Shown here: positions 55,245 through 64,000 of the stretch, one piece after another
How the letters are laid out: each line of letters begins with the position of its first letter
How positions within the stretch are numbered: position 1 is the first letter of the stretch
Assembly (NCBI RefSeq): GCF_001180245.1
Contig: NZ_CVSV01000116.1
Coordinates: forward strand, 62,001-126,000
Origin: Prochlorococcus marinus
Lineage (GTDB): Bacteria; Cyanobacteriota; Cyanobacteriia; PCC-6307; Cyanobiaceae
Direction: 5' to 3'
Length of the DNA: 64,000 bases
The notes under the pieces: generated by a model
Database searches by the model: none
Told to the model about the DNA's origin: nothing
Seen by the model: the letters and a program-made list of their open reading frames with translations, nothing else
Program-made: the position numbers and the translations under genes

Positions 55245-57428
55245 GTGATTTTGAACCCCGAGTTAAAAGAAAAAGGAGAAATAAAAGATTTAATGAAGTC
55301 AAAGGATTCTTTTAGAGCTTTCCCTTTGGCCGCAATTACAGGACATAGCTTATTAAAATTGTCTTTACTTTTAGCAGCAGTTGATCCCAGTTTAGGGGGA
55401 GTGATTATTGCTGGCGGAAGAGGTACTGGTAAGTCAGTATTAGCAAGGGGACTACATACTTTACTTCCTCCTATAGAGGTATTAAATAATGATTTAATAC
55501 TGGAAAAGCTAACTAAGAAAAATAGTGGAACTTCATTAAGACCTATTGGTAGGAACCTAGATCCAGATAAACCAGAGGAATGGGATATTAGCACTAATAA
55601 ATTGTTGGAGGAGGTAATTGGACCTGATTATTTGAATCAAATTGAAGAAATTCCGAAAAAAGTAAGAGAGGCTCCATTTATTCAAGTTCCCATTGGCATA
55701 ACTGAAGACAGGCTTGTTGGATCAATTGACGTCGCTGCATCATTAAGTACTGGGGAACAAGTTTTTCAACCTGGAATTCTAGCAGAGGCTCATAGAGGTG
55801 TTCTTTATGTAGACGATATAAATTTATTGGATGATGGCATTGTAAATTTAATTCTTGAAGCCACAGGAAGAGAGAAAAATAATATTGAAAGAGATGGTTT
55901 AAGCCTTTCTCATCCCTGTAAGTCCCTTTTAATAGCAACTTATAATCCTGAAGAAGGTGCTCTAAGAGATCATGTTTTAGATCGTTTTGCCATCGTGCTT
56001 TCTGCAGATCAATCTATTGATAATGCTCAAAGAGTTGAGATTACAAAATCTGTTTTATCGCACGCACAAAATAATATTAAATTCTCAGAAAAATGGTCTG
56101 AAGAATCTGATAATTTATCCACTCAATTAATTTTGGCAAGGCAATGGTTAAAGGATGTCAAGATAACAAAAGAGCAAATAACCTATTTAGTTAATGAAGC
56201 CCTTAGAGGAGGAGTAGAAGGTCATAGATCAGAATTATTTGCAGTAAAAGTAGCGAAGGCTAATGCAGCTCTTCGAGGCGATGAGAATGTAAATTCTGAA
56301 GACCTAAAAGTCGCAGTAAGATTAGTTATTCTTCCACGAGCCATGCAAATACCGCCAGAAGATGATGATATTCAACCACCCCCTCCAGAGGATCAGAGTC
56401 CCCCACCCCCACCTCAATCAAACAATGAAGAGTCTGAACCTGAGACAAGTGAAAATGATAATGAGCAAGACCAAGAACAAGAAGAGGATAATTCTGATGG
56501 AGAAGAAGAATCTACTCCTGAAATACCTGAAGAATTCATATTAGACCCTGAGGCATGTATGGTGGATCCTGATTTATTGCTTTTTTCATCAGCTAAAGCT
56601 AAAGCAGGGAACAGCGGGAGTAGATCAGTCATATTTAGCGACAGTAGAGGAAGATATGTAAAACCTATTATTCCAAGAGGTAAAGTTAAAAGAATTGCTG
56701 TAGATGCTACCCTTCGAGCTGCCGCTCCTTATCAAAAATCAAGAAGATTAAGGAATCCTAATAAATCAATAGTTATTGAAGAAAATGATTTTAGGGCAAA
56801 GCTTCTCCAAAAAAAGGCGGGGGCTTTAGTAATTTTTCTGGTTGATGCTAGTGGCTCTATGGCTTTAAATAGAATGCAAAGTGCCAAAGGTGCTGTAATA
56901 AGACTTTTAACTGAGGCATATGAGAATAGGGATGAAGTAGCTCTTATTCCTTTTAGAGGTAATCAGGCCGAAGTGCTTTTGCCTCCAACAAGATCAATCA
57001 CTGCTGCAAAAAGAAGGTTGGAAACAATGCCTTGTGGTGGTGGATCTCCTTTGGCACATGGACTGACACAATCAGCAAAAGTAGCAAAAAATGCTCTTTC
57101 AACAGGAGATATAGGTCAAGTTATTGTTGTAGGGATCACTGATGGCCGAGGGAATGTACCATTAGGATTATCTCTAGGACAAAATGAGGTTGAGGGAAAA
57201 GATAAGGAAAATGAAAATGTCGATTTAAAACAAGAGGTTTTAGATATCGCTGCAAAATATCCTATGCTTGGGATAAAACTCTTGGTAATTGATACAGAGA
57301 GAAAATTTATAGCAAGTGGATTTGGTAAAGAATTAGCAGAGGCTGCTCAAGGGAAATACGTCCAATTGCCAAAAGCTACAGATAAAGCAATCGCAGCTAT
57401 GGCTTTAAATGCTATCAATGAATTCTAA
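55245..57428 (+). CDS. chlD: magnesium chelatase subunit D
   Basis: AAA+ regulatory platform of Mg-chelatase (ChlD-ChlI-ChlH), the first committed step to chlorophyll. 727 aa from GTG; an in-frame ATG at 55293 ([18 protein letters not shown]) may be the real start. The N-terminal AAA+ module has [13 protein letters not shown] and [10 protein letters not shown]; a linker of Pro runs then Glu/Asp/Gln (about 370-430) follows; the C-terminal von Willebrand domain has the MIDAS DASGSM and a late [18 protein letters not shown]. chlI and chlH are not in the window. Confidence 0.97.
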   Translation: MILNPELKEKGEIKDLMKSKDSFRAFPLAAITGHSLLKLSLLLAAVDPSLGGVIIAGGRGTGKSVLARGLHTLLPPIEVLNNDLILEKLTKKNSGTSLRPIGRNLDPDKPEEWDISTNKLLEEVIGPDYLNQIEEIPKKVREAPFIQVPIGITEDRLVGSIDVAASLSTGEQVFQPGILAEAHRGVLYVDDINLLDDGIVNLILEATGREKNNIERDGLSLSHPCKSLLIATYNPEEGALRDHVLDRFAIVLSADQSIDNAQRVEITKSVLSHAQNNIKFSEKWSEESDNLSTQLILARQWLKDVKITKEQITYLVNEALRGGVEGHRSELFAVKVAKANAALRGDENVNSEDLKVAVRLVILPRAMQIPPEDDDIQPPPPEDQSPPPPPQSNNEESEPETSENDNEQDQEQEEDNSDGEEESTPEIPEEFILDPEACMVDPDLLLFSSAKAKAGNSGSRSVIFSDSRGRYVKPIIPRGKVKRIAVDATLRAAAPYQKSRRLRNPNKSIVIEENDFRAKLLQKKAGALVIFLVDASGSMALNRMQSAKGAVIRLLTEAYENRDEVALIPFRGNQAEVLLPPTRSITAAKRRLETMPCGGGSPLAHGLTQSAKVAKNALSTGDIGQVIVVGITDGRGNVPLGLSLGQNEVEGKDKENENVDLKQEVLDIAAKYPMLGIKLLVIDTERKFIASGFGKELAEAAQGKYVQLPKATDKAIAAMALNAINEF

Positions 57429-57435
57429 ATATTTC

Positions 57436-58281
57436 TTATGGATAAATCTCGTTAAGGAATTTTGAAAGTCCAATCGTTAAATCTCTTATGGATTTAGTTA
57501 ATTCTTTATCTTGTGTTAATTTTTCAAAATCATCACTCATATCATCTATTTTGGTTGAGATAGACCTTGCAGCACTAATTGTCAATTTAATGTCATTTAG
57601 GGTTTCCTTATCATCAATACTAGACAAAATGTTATTTAAATGATTAGCTGCAATTGTAATTTCTTTAATCAGAGGTTCAACTCTTTGTAGTTCTTGTTTC
57701 GATAAATAAATTAATTCATCAAGATTTTCTTGTGTTGTATCAAATTGGTCAATTGAGTTAACGATGTTTTCAATTAGGTTTTCTTGATTTGTGTCTTTTA
57801 AAAGTTGACTTATTTTAGTAGTTATATTTGAGAGACTAGATAGTTGCTTGCCTGTGATAGTGTCTCCCTGACAAATAATTAATTTGGTATCGCATTTTTC
57901 GGATATAGGTTTTGCAATGTTTTTAGGGATTGTCTTGTCATTAGTTTCTAAAGCAACTTGCACATCACCTCCAAGGAAAGAATTTGTTACTACCCTTGCA
58001 AATGCTGGCCTTGGAAGAATAATATCAGGATTATTTAAAACTATTTTTGCTTTAATTGATTCATTCGTAAACAAGATATCCTCTATTGATCCAACTAAGA
58101 TTCCTCTGTAAGTAACTGGAGATTTTTTTGATAAACCGCTTGCGTTATTGAATTCAGCAAAGAGGTGCCAATTTTTTGAAGATAATCGCACTCCTCTTAG
58201 CCAAAAAGAAAAAAATGCGAATATTAAAATTCCTCCTAATAAGGAAAAACCAACTATTGAATCTCGTAAGCTTCTACGCAT
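57436..58281 (-). CDS. MCE/MlaD-family lipid transport protein
   Basis: 281 aa. One N-terminal membrane anchor (LLGGILIFAFFSFWL) and an MCE domain: WHLFAEFNNASGLSKKSPVTYRGILVGSIEDI, DIILPRPAFARVVTNSFLGGDVQVAL. The rest is a long helical region (about 155-270). In cyanobacteria/plastids such proteins pair with an ABC ATPase and permease to move lipids between membranes (TGD2-like). Its ATPase partner is directly upstream, 5 bases away; the permease is not in the window. Confidence 0.87.
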   Translation of the reverse strand: MRRSLRDSIVGFSLLGGILIFAFFSFWLRGVRLSSKNWHLFAEFNNASGLSKKSPVTYRGILVGSIEDILFTNESIKAKIVLNNPDIILPRPAFARVVTNSFLGGDVQVALETNDKTIPKNIAKPISEKCDTKLIICQGDTITGKQLSSLSNITTKISQLLKDTNQENLIENIVNSIDQFDTTQENLDELIYLSKQELQRVEPLIKEITIAANHLNNILSSIDDKETLNDIKLTISAARSISTKIDDMSDDFEKLTQDKELTKSIRDLTIGLSKFLNEIYP

Positions 58282-58286
58282 AATTG

Positions 58287-59072
58287 CTAAATGTCTTTGG
58301 GTTGCATTGGACCATCAAGTTTTCCATTTCTAAATTGAAATACATAGGGATCCTTACTCCTTTTAAAATCATCAATCGAGCCTGCCCATCTAAATTTGCC
58401 TCCATAAAGCATTAAAACTTTATCTGAAGTCCTTTCTATAGTACTAAGAACATGGCTAACCACAATAGATGATCCACTAGCTTTATCATTTGTCTTATTA
58501 ATTAAATCTTCAATTCTTGATGAGGCAATTGGATCAAGGCCAGCAGTTGGTTCATCAAAAAGTAATAAAGGTTTAGACTTTGCATTGAGTGTTTGATCAG
58601 TAATTAACGCTCTAGCAAAACTAACTCTTTTTTGCATTCCTCCGCTTAATTCATTTGGAAGTTTATTCTCAACATTAAATAATCCTACCTCAGCTAAGCA
58701 TTCACTTACTATTTCATGAATTAACTTTTTAGATAGGTTTTTATTTCTCTTAAGGAGAAAACCTACATTTTCTTCAATAGTTAAAGATCCTAATAAAGCC
58801 GGGTTCTGAAAAACTAGTCTTACATCAGGAGGATTATTTTGATCTAATCTTAAATATGTTTGCTTCTCACCAAATATTCTTAATTCTCCTTTGGTAGGTA
58901 ATATGAGTCCTGCCAATATTTTTAGTATGGTTGATTTACCAGAACCTGAGGGGCCAACAATAGCTAATTTCTCTCCATCATTAAGTTCAAAATTTATTTG
59001 ATTAAGCACATTAACTTCGCCCCAGCTTATTGAGAGGTTTTTTGTTTCAACTGCATGTTTTGATTTTTTCAA
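58287..59072 (-). CDS. ABC transporter ATPase, MlaF/TGD3-like
   Basis: 261 aa. Walker A GPSGSGKSTILKILAGL, Q-loop FQNPALL, signature LSGGMQKRVSFARAL, Walker B LLLFDEPTAGLDP and the H-loop VVSHVLSTIER are all intact. Together with the MCE protein next to it, it probably forms a lipid importer. Operon start; the MCE gene follows by 5 bases. Confidence 0.92.
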   Translation of the reverse strand: MKKSKHAVETKNLSISWGEVNVLNQINFELNDGEKLAIVGPSGSGKSTILKILAGLILPTKGELRIFGEKQTYLRLDQNNPPDVRLVFQNPALLGSLTIEENVGFLLKRNKNLSKKLIHEIVSECLAEVGLFNVENKLPNELSGGMQKRVSFARALITDQTLNAKSKPLLLFDEPTAGLDPIASSRIEDLINKTNDKASGSSIVVSHVLSTIERTSDKVLMLYGGKFRWAGSIDDFKRSKDPYVFQFRNGKLDGPMQPKDI

Positions 59073-59203
59073 AACTTATATAAAGACAATCTACATATAT
59101 TATTTTGCCTATTTTTTGAAATAAAAAAAGGATGTATGAATTTGATTTATAATGTTTCTATATAGTTTTTAAATTTGAGAAAAATAATTTAAGAGGTTTT
59201 TTA

Positions 59204-60589
59204 ATGAATAAGAGTAAAAAAAGGGTAAGAAGGTATTACAAAAATTTTAAAAAGTCTAAATTTGACTTATTAAAGAAAATCTTAAGAATTTTGAGTTGGC
59301 TTTTGCCAGGATTGGTAATAAAAAGATGGATGTTTACATCTGCGATAGGGTTTTTGACTACATTATTAGGCGTGGTAATTTGGACAAATTTAAAGCCGCT
59401 CTATTGGCTTATTGAAATCTTCTTCTCGGTAATTACAGGTTTAACTAGCATTTTGCCTGTCTCATTCATGGGACCATTGATTTTTGTTATTGGAATATTA
59501 TTAATAGGGATTGGACAAAATAGAAGTATTAATTCTATTCAAAAAGCGCTTGTTCCAGAAAAAGATACATTTTTAGTTGATGCATTAAGAGTTAAAAGTA
59601 AATTAAACAGAGGTCCTAATATTGTGGCGATTGGGGGCGGTACAGGCTTATCTACTCTACTAAAAGGCTTAAAAAATTACAGTAGTAACATTACAGCAAT
59701 AGTAACTGTATCTGATGATGGTGGAAGTAGTGGAATTCTTAGAAAACAATTAGGTGTGCAACCTCCCGGAGATATTAGAAATTGTTTGGCAGCCTTATCA
59801 AACGAAGAACCTACCTTAACTAGATTATTTCAGTACAGATTTTCAGGAGGAAGTGGTCTGGAAGGTCATAGTTTTGGAAATCTATTCTTGTCAGCTTTAA
59901 CAACAATTACAGGCAGCTTAGAAAAAGCAGTTCAAGCCTCTAGTAAGGTTTTAGCGGTACAAGGTCAAGTTTTACCTGCAACAAATATTGATGTTATGTT
60001 ATGGGCCGAATTAGAAGATGGTGAAAAAATTTTTGGTGAAAGCAAGATCAGTAAAACTAAGAAATTAATCTCGAGGATTGGTTACTTACCAGAAAATCCT
60101 TCAGCTCTTCCAAGTGCTCTTGAATCTATAAAAGAAGCTGATTTAATTGTTCTTGGCCCAGGTAGTCTATACACTTCTTTATTGCCTAATTTGTTAGTAC
60201 CAGAGATAGTAGATGCCTTATTGCAAAGTAATGCTCCTAAAATTTATATAAGTAATTTGATGACTCAGCCTGGAGAGACAGATGGACTTGATGTCTATCA
60301 ACATGTCAAAGCAATAGAAAAACAATTATCAAATTTTGGAGTTAACACTCGAATTTTTAATTCAATCTTATCTCAGATTCAATTCGAAAAGTCTCCATTA
60401 GTAGACTATTACGAAAGTAGAGGGGCAGAGCCTGTCCAATGTAATAAAGAAAAATTATTATCCGAGGGTTATTATGTTTTGCAAGCACCATTATATTCAA
60501 AAAGAATTACTCCAACCCTTAGACATGATCCAAGGAGACTAGCCAGGGCAGTAATGTTTATTTACCGCAAATTAAAAAGATTAAGTTAA
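59204..60589 (+). CDS. YvcK/CofD-like (gluconeogenesis factor) protein
   Basis: 461 aa. A basic N-terminus and two membrane segments (about 40-60, 80-105) precede the CofD-like domain at about 140: [71 protein letters not shown] and [15 protein letters not shown]. The UDP-sugar-binding YvcK proteins affect carbon flux and cell-wall synthesis in other bacteria. The N-terminal membrane segments are absent from B. subtilis YvcK. The stop shares TTAA with ndhJ. Confidence 0.88.
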   Translation: MNKSKKRVRRYYKNFKKSKFDLLKKILRILSWLLPGLVIKRWMFTSAIGFLTTLLGVVIWTNLKPLYWLIEIFFSVITGLTSILPVSFMGPLIFVIGILLIGIGQNRSINSIQKALVPEKDTFLVDALRVKSKLNRGPNIVAIGGGTGLSTLLKGLKNYSSNITAIVTVSDDGGSSGILRKQLGVQPPGDIRNCLAALSNEEPTLTRLFQYRFSGGSGLEGHSFGNLFLSALTTITGSLEKAVQASSKVLAVQGQVLPATNIDVMLWAELEDGEKIFGESKISKTKKLISRIGYLPENPSALPSALESIKEADLIVLGPGSLYTSLLPNLLVPEIVDALLQSNAPKIYISNLMTQPGETDGLDVYQHVKAIEKQLSNFGVNTRIFNSILSQIQFEKSPLVDYYESRGAEPVQCNKEKLLSEGYYVLQAPLYSKRITPTLRHDPRRLARAVMFIYRKLKRLS

Positions 60590-61116
60590 TAAGCATCTTG
60601 AAGTTCATAGAAATCTGGCTGAATATAATCTTTTCGCAAAGGCCATCCTCTCCAATCTTCAGGCATTAATAATCTTTTGGGATTGGGATGATCAATAAAA
60701 TTTATTCCATACATATCAAAAGTTTCTCTTTCTTGCCAATCACTTCCTTTGAAAATTTTATATAAGCTAGGGATTGATAAGTCAGAATCTCTTTTTAAGA
60801 AAACTTTTAATCTGACTTCTTTAATTTTTTCGATTTTTTGTAAATCATCAACAGTTATAAAATGGTAGAAACTTACAAGATTTTTGCCTGGTCCCTCATC
60901 ATATCCTCCTTGACATTGGAGATAGTTGAAACCGTAATTTCTTAAGGCAGATACTGCCTCATATAATTTGTTAGGTTCAACAGAAATGTTTTCAATTCCT
61001 ATGTGATCATCAGGTAAAGATTGATTTGAAATTCCATCTTTAGACAAAGATTGGCTTATAAAGCCTTCTTTTTCTATAGAAGTGTCTGAGGATTTGGCTA
61101 AACCGTCTTTTTCCAT
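60586..61116 (-). CDS. ndhJ: NAD(P)H-quinone oxidoreductase subunit J
   Basis: NDH-1 30-kDa-type hydrophilic-arm subunit. 176 aa. The family region [56 protein letters not shown] is intact in long blocks ([14 protein letters not shown]...PLRKDY). The N-terminal 50 residues, rich in Ser, Lys and Asp, are extra. It overlaps ndhK by 1 base. Participates in cyclic electron flow and respiration in the thylakoid. Confidence 0.96.
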   Translation of the reverse strand: MEKDGLAKSSDTSIEKEGFISQSLSKDGISNQSLPDDHIGIENISVEPNKLYEAVSALRNYGFNYLQCQGGYDEGPGKNLVSFYHFITVDDLQKIEKIKEVRLKVFLKRDSDLSIPSLYKIFKGSDWQERETFDMYGINFIDHPNPKRLLMPEDWRGWPLRKDYIQPDFYELQDAY

Positions 61117-61850
61117 TAATTTTCTGCAGTATCAATAATTTCAGCTTTTACGTTCGTCTCAGGCAATTCAGTTATTTTTTCTTTTTTGGAGGAAGGAATG
61201 GCGTTAGCTGAAGTTTTGTTTAGATATTCACCCGTATTTTCTGAGAAAACGAGATTCATTTCATGATCAGATGTTATGTATCTGTGTGTTTGTTCAGTTT
61301 TTGTGCGCTCTAAGATTGATTCATTACCAACTTTTTTTCTTAATTTGATTACTGCATCAAAAATTGCTTCTGGTCTTGGTGGGCATCCTGGAAGGTATAA
61401 ATCAACTGGTATCAATTTATCAACACCTCTTACAGCAGTTGTAGAATCTGCACTAAACATTCCCCCTGTGATTGTGCAAGCACCCATAGCAATAACATAT
61501 TTTGGTTCAGGCATTTGTTCATAAAGTCTCACTAGGGCTGGGGCCATCTTCATAGTTACTGTTCCTGCAACTATTATCAAATCTGCTTGCCTTGGCGAGC
61601 TTCTAGGTACTAATCCAAATCTATCAAAATCAAATCTAGATCCGATTAAGGCAGCAAATTCTATAAAACAACAAGCAGTTCCGTACAAGAGAGGCCATAG
61701 ACTGCTTAGTCTGGCCCAATTATGAAGATCGTCTAAGCTTGTCAATATGATGTTTTCGCTTAAATCTGTAGTAACTTGGGGTGCCCCAAGAGGGTTGCAA
61801 GTTCCTTCTCTAATTTCTCTTATTGCTTTTGGGGATAATTGTGGATTCAA
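61116..61850 (-). CDS. ndhK: NAD(P)H-quinone oxidoreductase subunit K
   Basis: NDH-1 subunit carrying the N2 [4Fe-4S] cluster. 244 aa. Cysteines GTACCFIEF (two adjacent Cys), [11 protein letters not shown] and [14 protein letters not shown] supply the cluster ligands. The C-terminal 50 residues form a charged tail beyond the family core. 4 bases after ndhC, 1-base overlap with ndhJ; the ndhC-ndhK-ndhJ order is the standard cyanobacterial/plastid one. Confidence 0.97.
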   Translation of the reverse strand: MNPQLSPKAIREIREGTCNPLGAPQVTTDLSENIILTSLDDLHNWARLSSLWPLLYGTACCFIEFAALIGSRFDFDRFGLVPRSSPRQADLIIVAGTVTMKMAPALVRLYEQMPEPKYVIAMGACTITGGMFSADSTTAVRGVDKLIPVDLYLPGCPPRPEAIFDAVIKLRKKVGNESILERTKTEQTHRYITSDHEMNLVFSENTGEYLNKTSANAIPSSKKEKITELPETNVKAEIIDTAEN

Positions 61851-61854
61851 TTTT

Positions 61855-62217
61855 TTAGCTCCATTCTAAAGCACCTTTTCTCCATGCGTATGCCAGGGCA
61901 ATAACAAGTATTGCTATGAAGATTAAAGCCTCAATAAAAGCTAATAAGCCTAATCTATTGAAGGCAACAGCCCAAGGATAAAGGAATACTGTCTCAACAT
62001 CAAATATAACGAAAACCAAGGCGAACATGTAATAACGAATATTAAATTGAATCCATGCCCCTCCGATAGGCTCCATTCCAGATTCATATGTAAGTTTTCT
62101 TTCCCCTGTTCTGCCTTTTGGGGCAACGATGATATTAGTAACTAGAGCTAATACTGGAACAGCTGCAGCAATTAGAAGAAAACCTAAAAAGTATTCATAG
62201 CCAGTTAATAAAAACAT
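61855..62217 (-). CDS. ndhC: NAD(P)H-quinone oxidoreductase subunit 3
   Basis: Small hydrophobic NDH-1 membrane subunit. 120 aa with three membrane helices (about 10-30, 62-82, 90-110) and the conserved loop [45 protein letters not shown]. First gene of ndhCKJ, divergent from rubA across 77 bases. Confidence 0.97.
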   Translation of the reverse strand: MFLLTGYEYFLGFLLIAAAVPVLALVTNIIVAPKGRTGERKLTYESGMEPIGGAWIQFNIRYYMFALVFVIFDVETVFLYPWAVAFNRLGLLAFIEALIFIAILVIALAYAWRKGALEWS

Positions 62218-62245
62218 CTTAAAAAATTAATTTTGAATAAAAGTC

Positions 62246-62283
62246 GCTTAATTAAGCAAAATCTTTTAAAGTTCTTAAAGAAC
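62246..62283. repeat. two palindromes in the ndhC/rubA divergent promoter region
   Basis: GCTTAATTAAGC (62246-62257) is a perfect 12-bp palindrome and GTTCTTAAAGAAC (62271-62283) a 13-bp one with a central A. Their centres are about 25 bp apart, in the only regulatory space between the two operons. Confidence 0.45.
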
Positions 62284-62294
62284 AATAATAAACC

Positions 62295-62723
62295 GTGAGT
62301 GAAAACATTCAACCAGCCTCTGAGGAAAACAAAATAGTTGAAGATTTTGAGAAAGATGAACTTTCTGAAAATACCTTAGGAGTAAATGTTGAACAACCTG
62401 CCCTTAATCTAGAACAAAATAGATTCGAATGTAGAAGTTGTGGATATATTTATGATCCTTCTGAAGGAAATAAAAAATTAAACATACCTAAAAATACCCC
62501 TTTTTCAGAATTGGATGGGAATACCTTCGCATGCCCTGTTTGTCGAGCTGGTAAAAATTTTTACAAGGATATAGGTCCTAAATCTAAACCTAGTGGTTTT
62601 GAAGAAAATTTAGTTTATGGCTTTGGTTTTAATAGTTTACCTCCTGGACAAAAAAACATATTGATTTTTGGAGGTCTGGCTTTTGCTGCTGCTATGTTCC
62701 TTTCTTTGTACTCTTTGCATTAA
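62295..62723 (+). CDS. rubA: membrane-anchored rubredoxin
   Basis: 142 aa from GTG. An acidic N-terminal extension (about 45 residues), then the rubredoxin fold with CRSCGYIYDPSEG and CPVCRAGKNFYKD giving the four iron Cys, then a C-terminal membrane helix (ILIFGGLAFAAAMFLSLYSL). RubA is needed for photosystem assembly in cyanobacteria and lies upstream of ycf48 and psbE, as here; 9 bases to ycf48. Confidence 0.95.
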   Translation: MSENIQPASEENKIVEDFEKDELSENTLGVNVEQPALNLEQNRFECRSCGYIYDPSEGNKKLNIPKNTPFSELDGNTFACPVCRAGKNFYKDIGPKSKPSGFEENLVYGFGFNSLPPGQKNILIFGGLAFAAAMFLSLYSLH

Positions 62724-62732
62724 TATATACAA

Positions 62733-63749
62733 ATGAAAAAAATTATTACTAGTATTCCCAATCTTCTTTTATCAGTTCTTATTTGTTTTGTATTGAGCAG
62801 TTGTTCATCTACAGGAGTAAAGATGAGTGATAGTAGCCCTTGGAAGACAATTCAGTTTGAGGACCAGGCTAATGCTTTAGATGTTGATTTTATAGATGAT
62901 AAAAATGGATTTTTAGTAGGTTCTAATAGACTTATTATGGAATCTAATGATGGAGGAGAAACTTGGGAAAAAAGAAATTTAGATTTACCAAGTGAAGAGA
63001 ACTTTCGTCTTCTGGATATTGATTTTAAAGGTGAAGAGGGGTGGTTAATAGGTCAGCCTTCATTAGTTATGCATACACTTGATGCAGGAAAGAATTGGAC
63101 ACGTTTATCTTTAGGTAACAAATTACCAGGCCAACCATTTCTAATTACAACTGTAGATGCTGGTGTTGCAGAATTGGCTACCACTGCAGGTGCTATTTAT
63201 GAAACATCTGATAGTGGTGAATCATGGAATGCAAAAGTTGTAGATGCATCTGGTTCTGGAGGTGTAAGAGATTTAAGAAGAACTAATAAAGGAGATTATG
63301 TCAGTGTTAGTAGTCTAGGTAATTTCTTTTCTACTTTAGAAAAGGATAGTGATGCATGGATAGCTCATCAAAGAGCCAGTAGCAAAAGAGTTCAAAGTAT
63401 TGGTTTTAATCCGGAAGGAAGTTTATGGATGCTTTCTAGAGGAGCAGAAATTAGATTTAACGAAGATACTAATGACCTAGAAAATTGGTCAAAGCCTATT
63501 ATTCCAATTCTTAATGGATACAATTATTTAGACATGGGATGGGATCCAAATGGTGATATATGGGCTGGCGGGGGTAACGGAACTTTAATAGTAAGTAAAG
63601 ATCAAGGTAAAACTTGGAATAAAGATCCTATAGCTTCTGAATTGCCAACAAACTACATTAAAATAGTTTTTCTTGATAAGGAGGCTTTAGACAATCAAAA
63701 AGGATTTGTACTTGGCGAGCGTGGTTATATTCTTAAATGGAATAGCTAA
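62733..63749 (+). CDS. ycf48: photosystem II assembly lipoprotein Ycf48 (HCF136)
   Basis: 338 aa. A signal peptide with lipobox ([13 protein letters not shown]) predicts a lipid-anchored lumenal or periplasmic protein, then a seven-bladed propeller built from repeats with [50 protein letters not shown] and DQGKTWNKD. It binds D1 precursor during photosystem II assembly and repair. It lies between rubA and psbE. Confidence 0.96.
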   Translation: MKKIITSIPNLLLSVLICFVLSSCSSTGVKMSDSSPWKTIQFEDQANALDVDFIDDKNGFLVGSNRLIMESNDGGETWEKRNLDLPSEENFRLLDIDFKGEEGWLIGQPSLVMHTLDAGKNWTRLSLGNKLPGQPFLITTVDAGVAELATTAGAIYETSDSGESWNAKVVDASGSGGVRDLRRTNKGDYVSVSSLGNFFSTLEKDSDAWIAHQRASSKRVQSIGFNPEGSLWMLSRGAEIRFNEDTNDLENWSKPIIPILNGYNYLDMGWDPNGDIWAGGGNGTLIVSKDQGKTWNKDPIASELPTNYIKIVFLDKEALDNQKGFVLGERGYILKWNS

Positions 63750-63840
63750 CTCTGAAAGAATTGAGTTAATAGTAAAAAAAAAATTAATTTTTGAATGATT
63801 TAGCAACTGTCTGTAACCAACCTGTTAATTTCTTCGCGAA

Positions 63841-63869
63841 CTTATGATTTTACACTGTAAGATCATAGG
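63841..63869 (+). repeat. 13-bp stem-loop upstream of psbE
   Basis: CTTATGATTTTAC (63841-63853) and GTAAGATCATAGG (63857-63869) pair along 13 bp, with two G-T wobbles and a 3-base loop ACT. It ends 16 bases before the psbE ATG and is not followed by a T-run, so it is not an ordinary terminator. Confidence 0.6.
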
Positions 63870-63885
63870 GTAAACATTTGTGATT

Positions 63886-64000
63886 ATGGCCGCAGGTTCA
63901 ACGGGTGAACGCCCATTTTTTGAAATAATCACCAGTATTAGATACTGGATTATTCATGCAGTAACATTACCAGCTATCTTTATAGCAGGCTTCTTATTTG
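63886..64000 (+). CDS. psbE: cytochrome b559 alpha subunit PsbE, 3' end beyond window
   Basis: Starts ATG at 63886 and runs off the right edge after 38 codons. [19 protein letters not shown] leads into the heme-binding helix; the axial His is in [19 protein letters not shown], as in all PsbE proteins. The remaining psbF, psbL and psbJ are expected just beyond the window. Confidence 0.97.
   Translation, partial: MAAGSTGERPFFEIITSIRYWIIHAVTLPAIFIAGFLF

Noticed and set aside
55211..55594. 127-codon open frame antisense to the 5' part of chlD
   Set aside because: It lies opposite the conserved AAA+ domain of ChlD, its protein has no recognisable motif, and it reads like the complement of an AT-rich coding sequence.
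63841..63869. Rho-independent terminator between ycf48 and psbE
   Set aside because: The stem is strong but followed by GTAAACATTTG, without a T-run, so it was kept as a structural element instead.
1..64000. Mobile elements, prophage genes or CRISPR arrays
   Set aside because: No transposase, integrase, phage structural protein or regularly spaced direct repeats were seen; the tRNA genes have no adjoining integrase or duplicated 3' end.

Overview
The window is a gene-dense, strongly AT-rich stretch of a picocyanobacterial chromosome. The most likely source is a high-light-adapted Prochlorococcus marinus. The evidence is the set of cyanobacterial photosynthesis genes (psbO, psbH, psbN, psbI, psbK, psbE, ycf48, rubA, chlD, crtR, ndhCKJ), the many small cyanobacteria-only families (DUF2555, Ycf20, Ycf66-like, DUF3177, DUF3084, DUF3146, DUF3181, DUF3155), ThyX in place of ThyA, AT-biased coding, and very short intergenic spaces. 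There is no sign of phage genes, transposases, CRISPR arrays or rRNA. It looks like core genome, not a genomic island.

Layout. Positions 1-6 kb hold sulfate assimilation (sat, cut by the window edge), psbO, coaBC, two small cyanobacterial genes, pyrB and a 3-methyladenine glycosylase. Positions 6-16 kb hold gatC, crtR, tRNA-Leu, ileS, trmB, glmM, a TxlA/HCF164-type thioredoxin, then a minus-strand operon cobO-like/dcd/thyX. Positions 16.7-23 kb hold ntcA, a DUF3084/YqgF-like pair, pth, psbH, psbN, psbI and an OstA/LptD-like protein. Positions 23-30 kb hold leuDC-cinA-glyA, tRNA-Arg, murJ and sfsA. Positions 30-42.5 kb hold amt1, ispH, purH, an orphan histidine kinase, cobS, tgt, psbK, an Idh-type oxidoreductase and a CBS-domain membrane protein. 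Positions 42.5-55 kb hold a CAT tRNA, pyrE, ygfZ, a RecB/RNase-H-like nuclease, a phosphohexomutase, rdgB, a carotenoid oxygenase, hisB, fabI, an aminotransferase, phr, a Nudix hydrolase and folK. Positions 55-64 kb hold chlD, an MCE/ABC lipid-transport pair, a YvcK/CofD-like protein, ndhCKJ and the rubA-ycf48-psbE photosystem II assembly cluster, cut by the right edge.

How the genes work together. Most are single housekeeping genes interleaved with photosystem II loci. The clear operons are cobO-like/dcd/thyX (deoxynucleotide supply), glyA/cinA/leuC/leuD, ndhC/ndhK/ndhJ, and rubA/ycf48 leading into psbE. NtcA-type sites precede ntcA and amt1, which ties both to nitrogen control.

The most interesting observation is a pair of inverted NrdR-box-like sequences with the characteristic 31-bp repeat spacing, immediately upstream of cobO-like/dcd/thyX. 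The first gene of that operon is a corrinoid-adenosyltransferase homologue whose Walker A lysine is gone. Together they suggest a nucleotide-responsive operon that links B12, dCTP deamination and dTMP synthesis. Other points of note: mpg and crtR both lack a standard start codon in frame although their family motifs extend upstream of the first ATG; all 17 convergent gene pairs meet within a few bases with no visible terminator; and several strong dyads lie in short gaps, including a 13-bp stem just before psbE.
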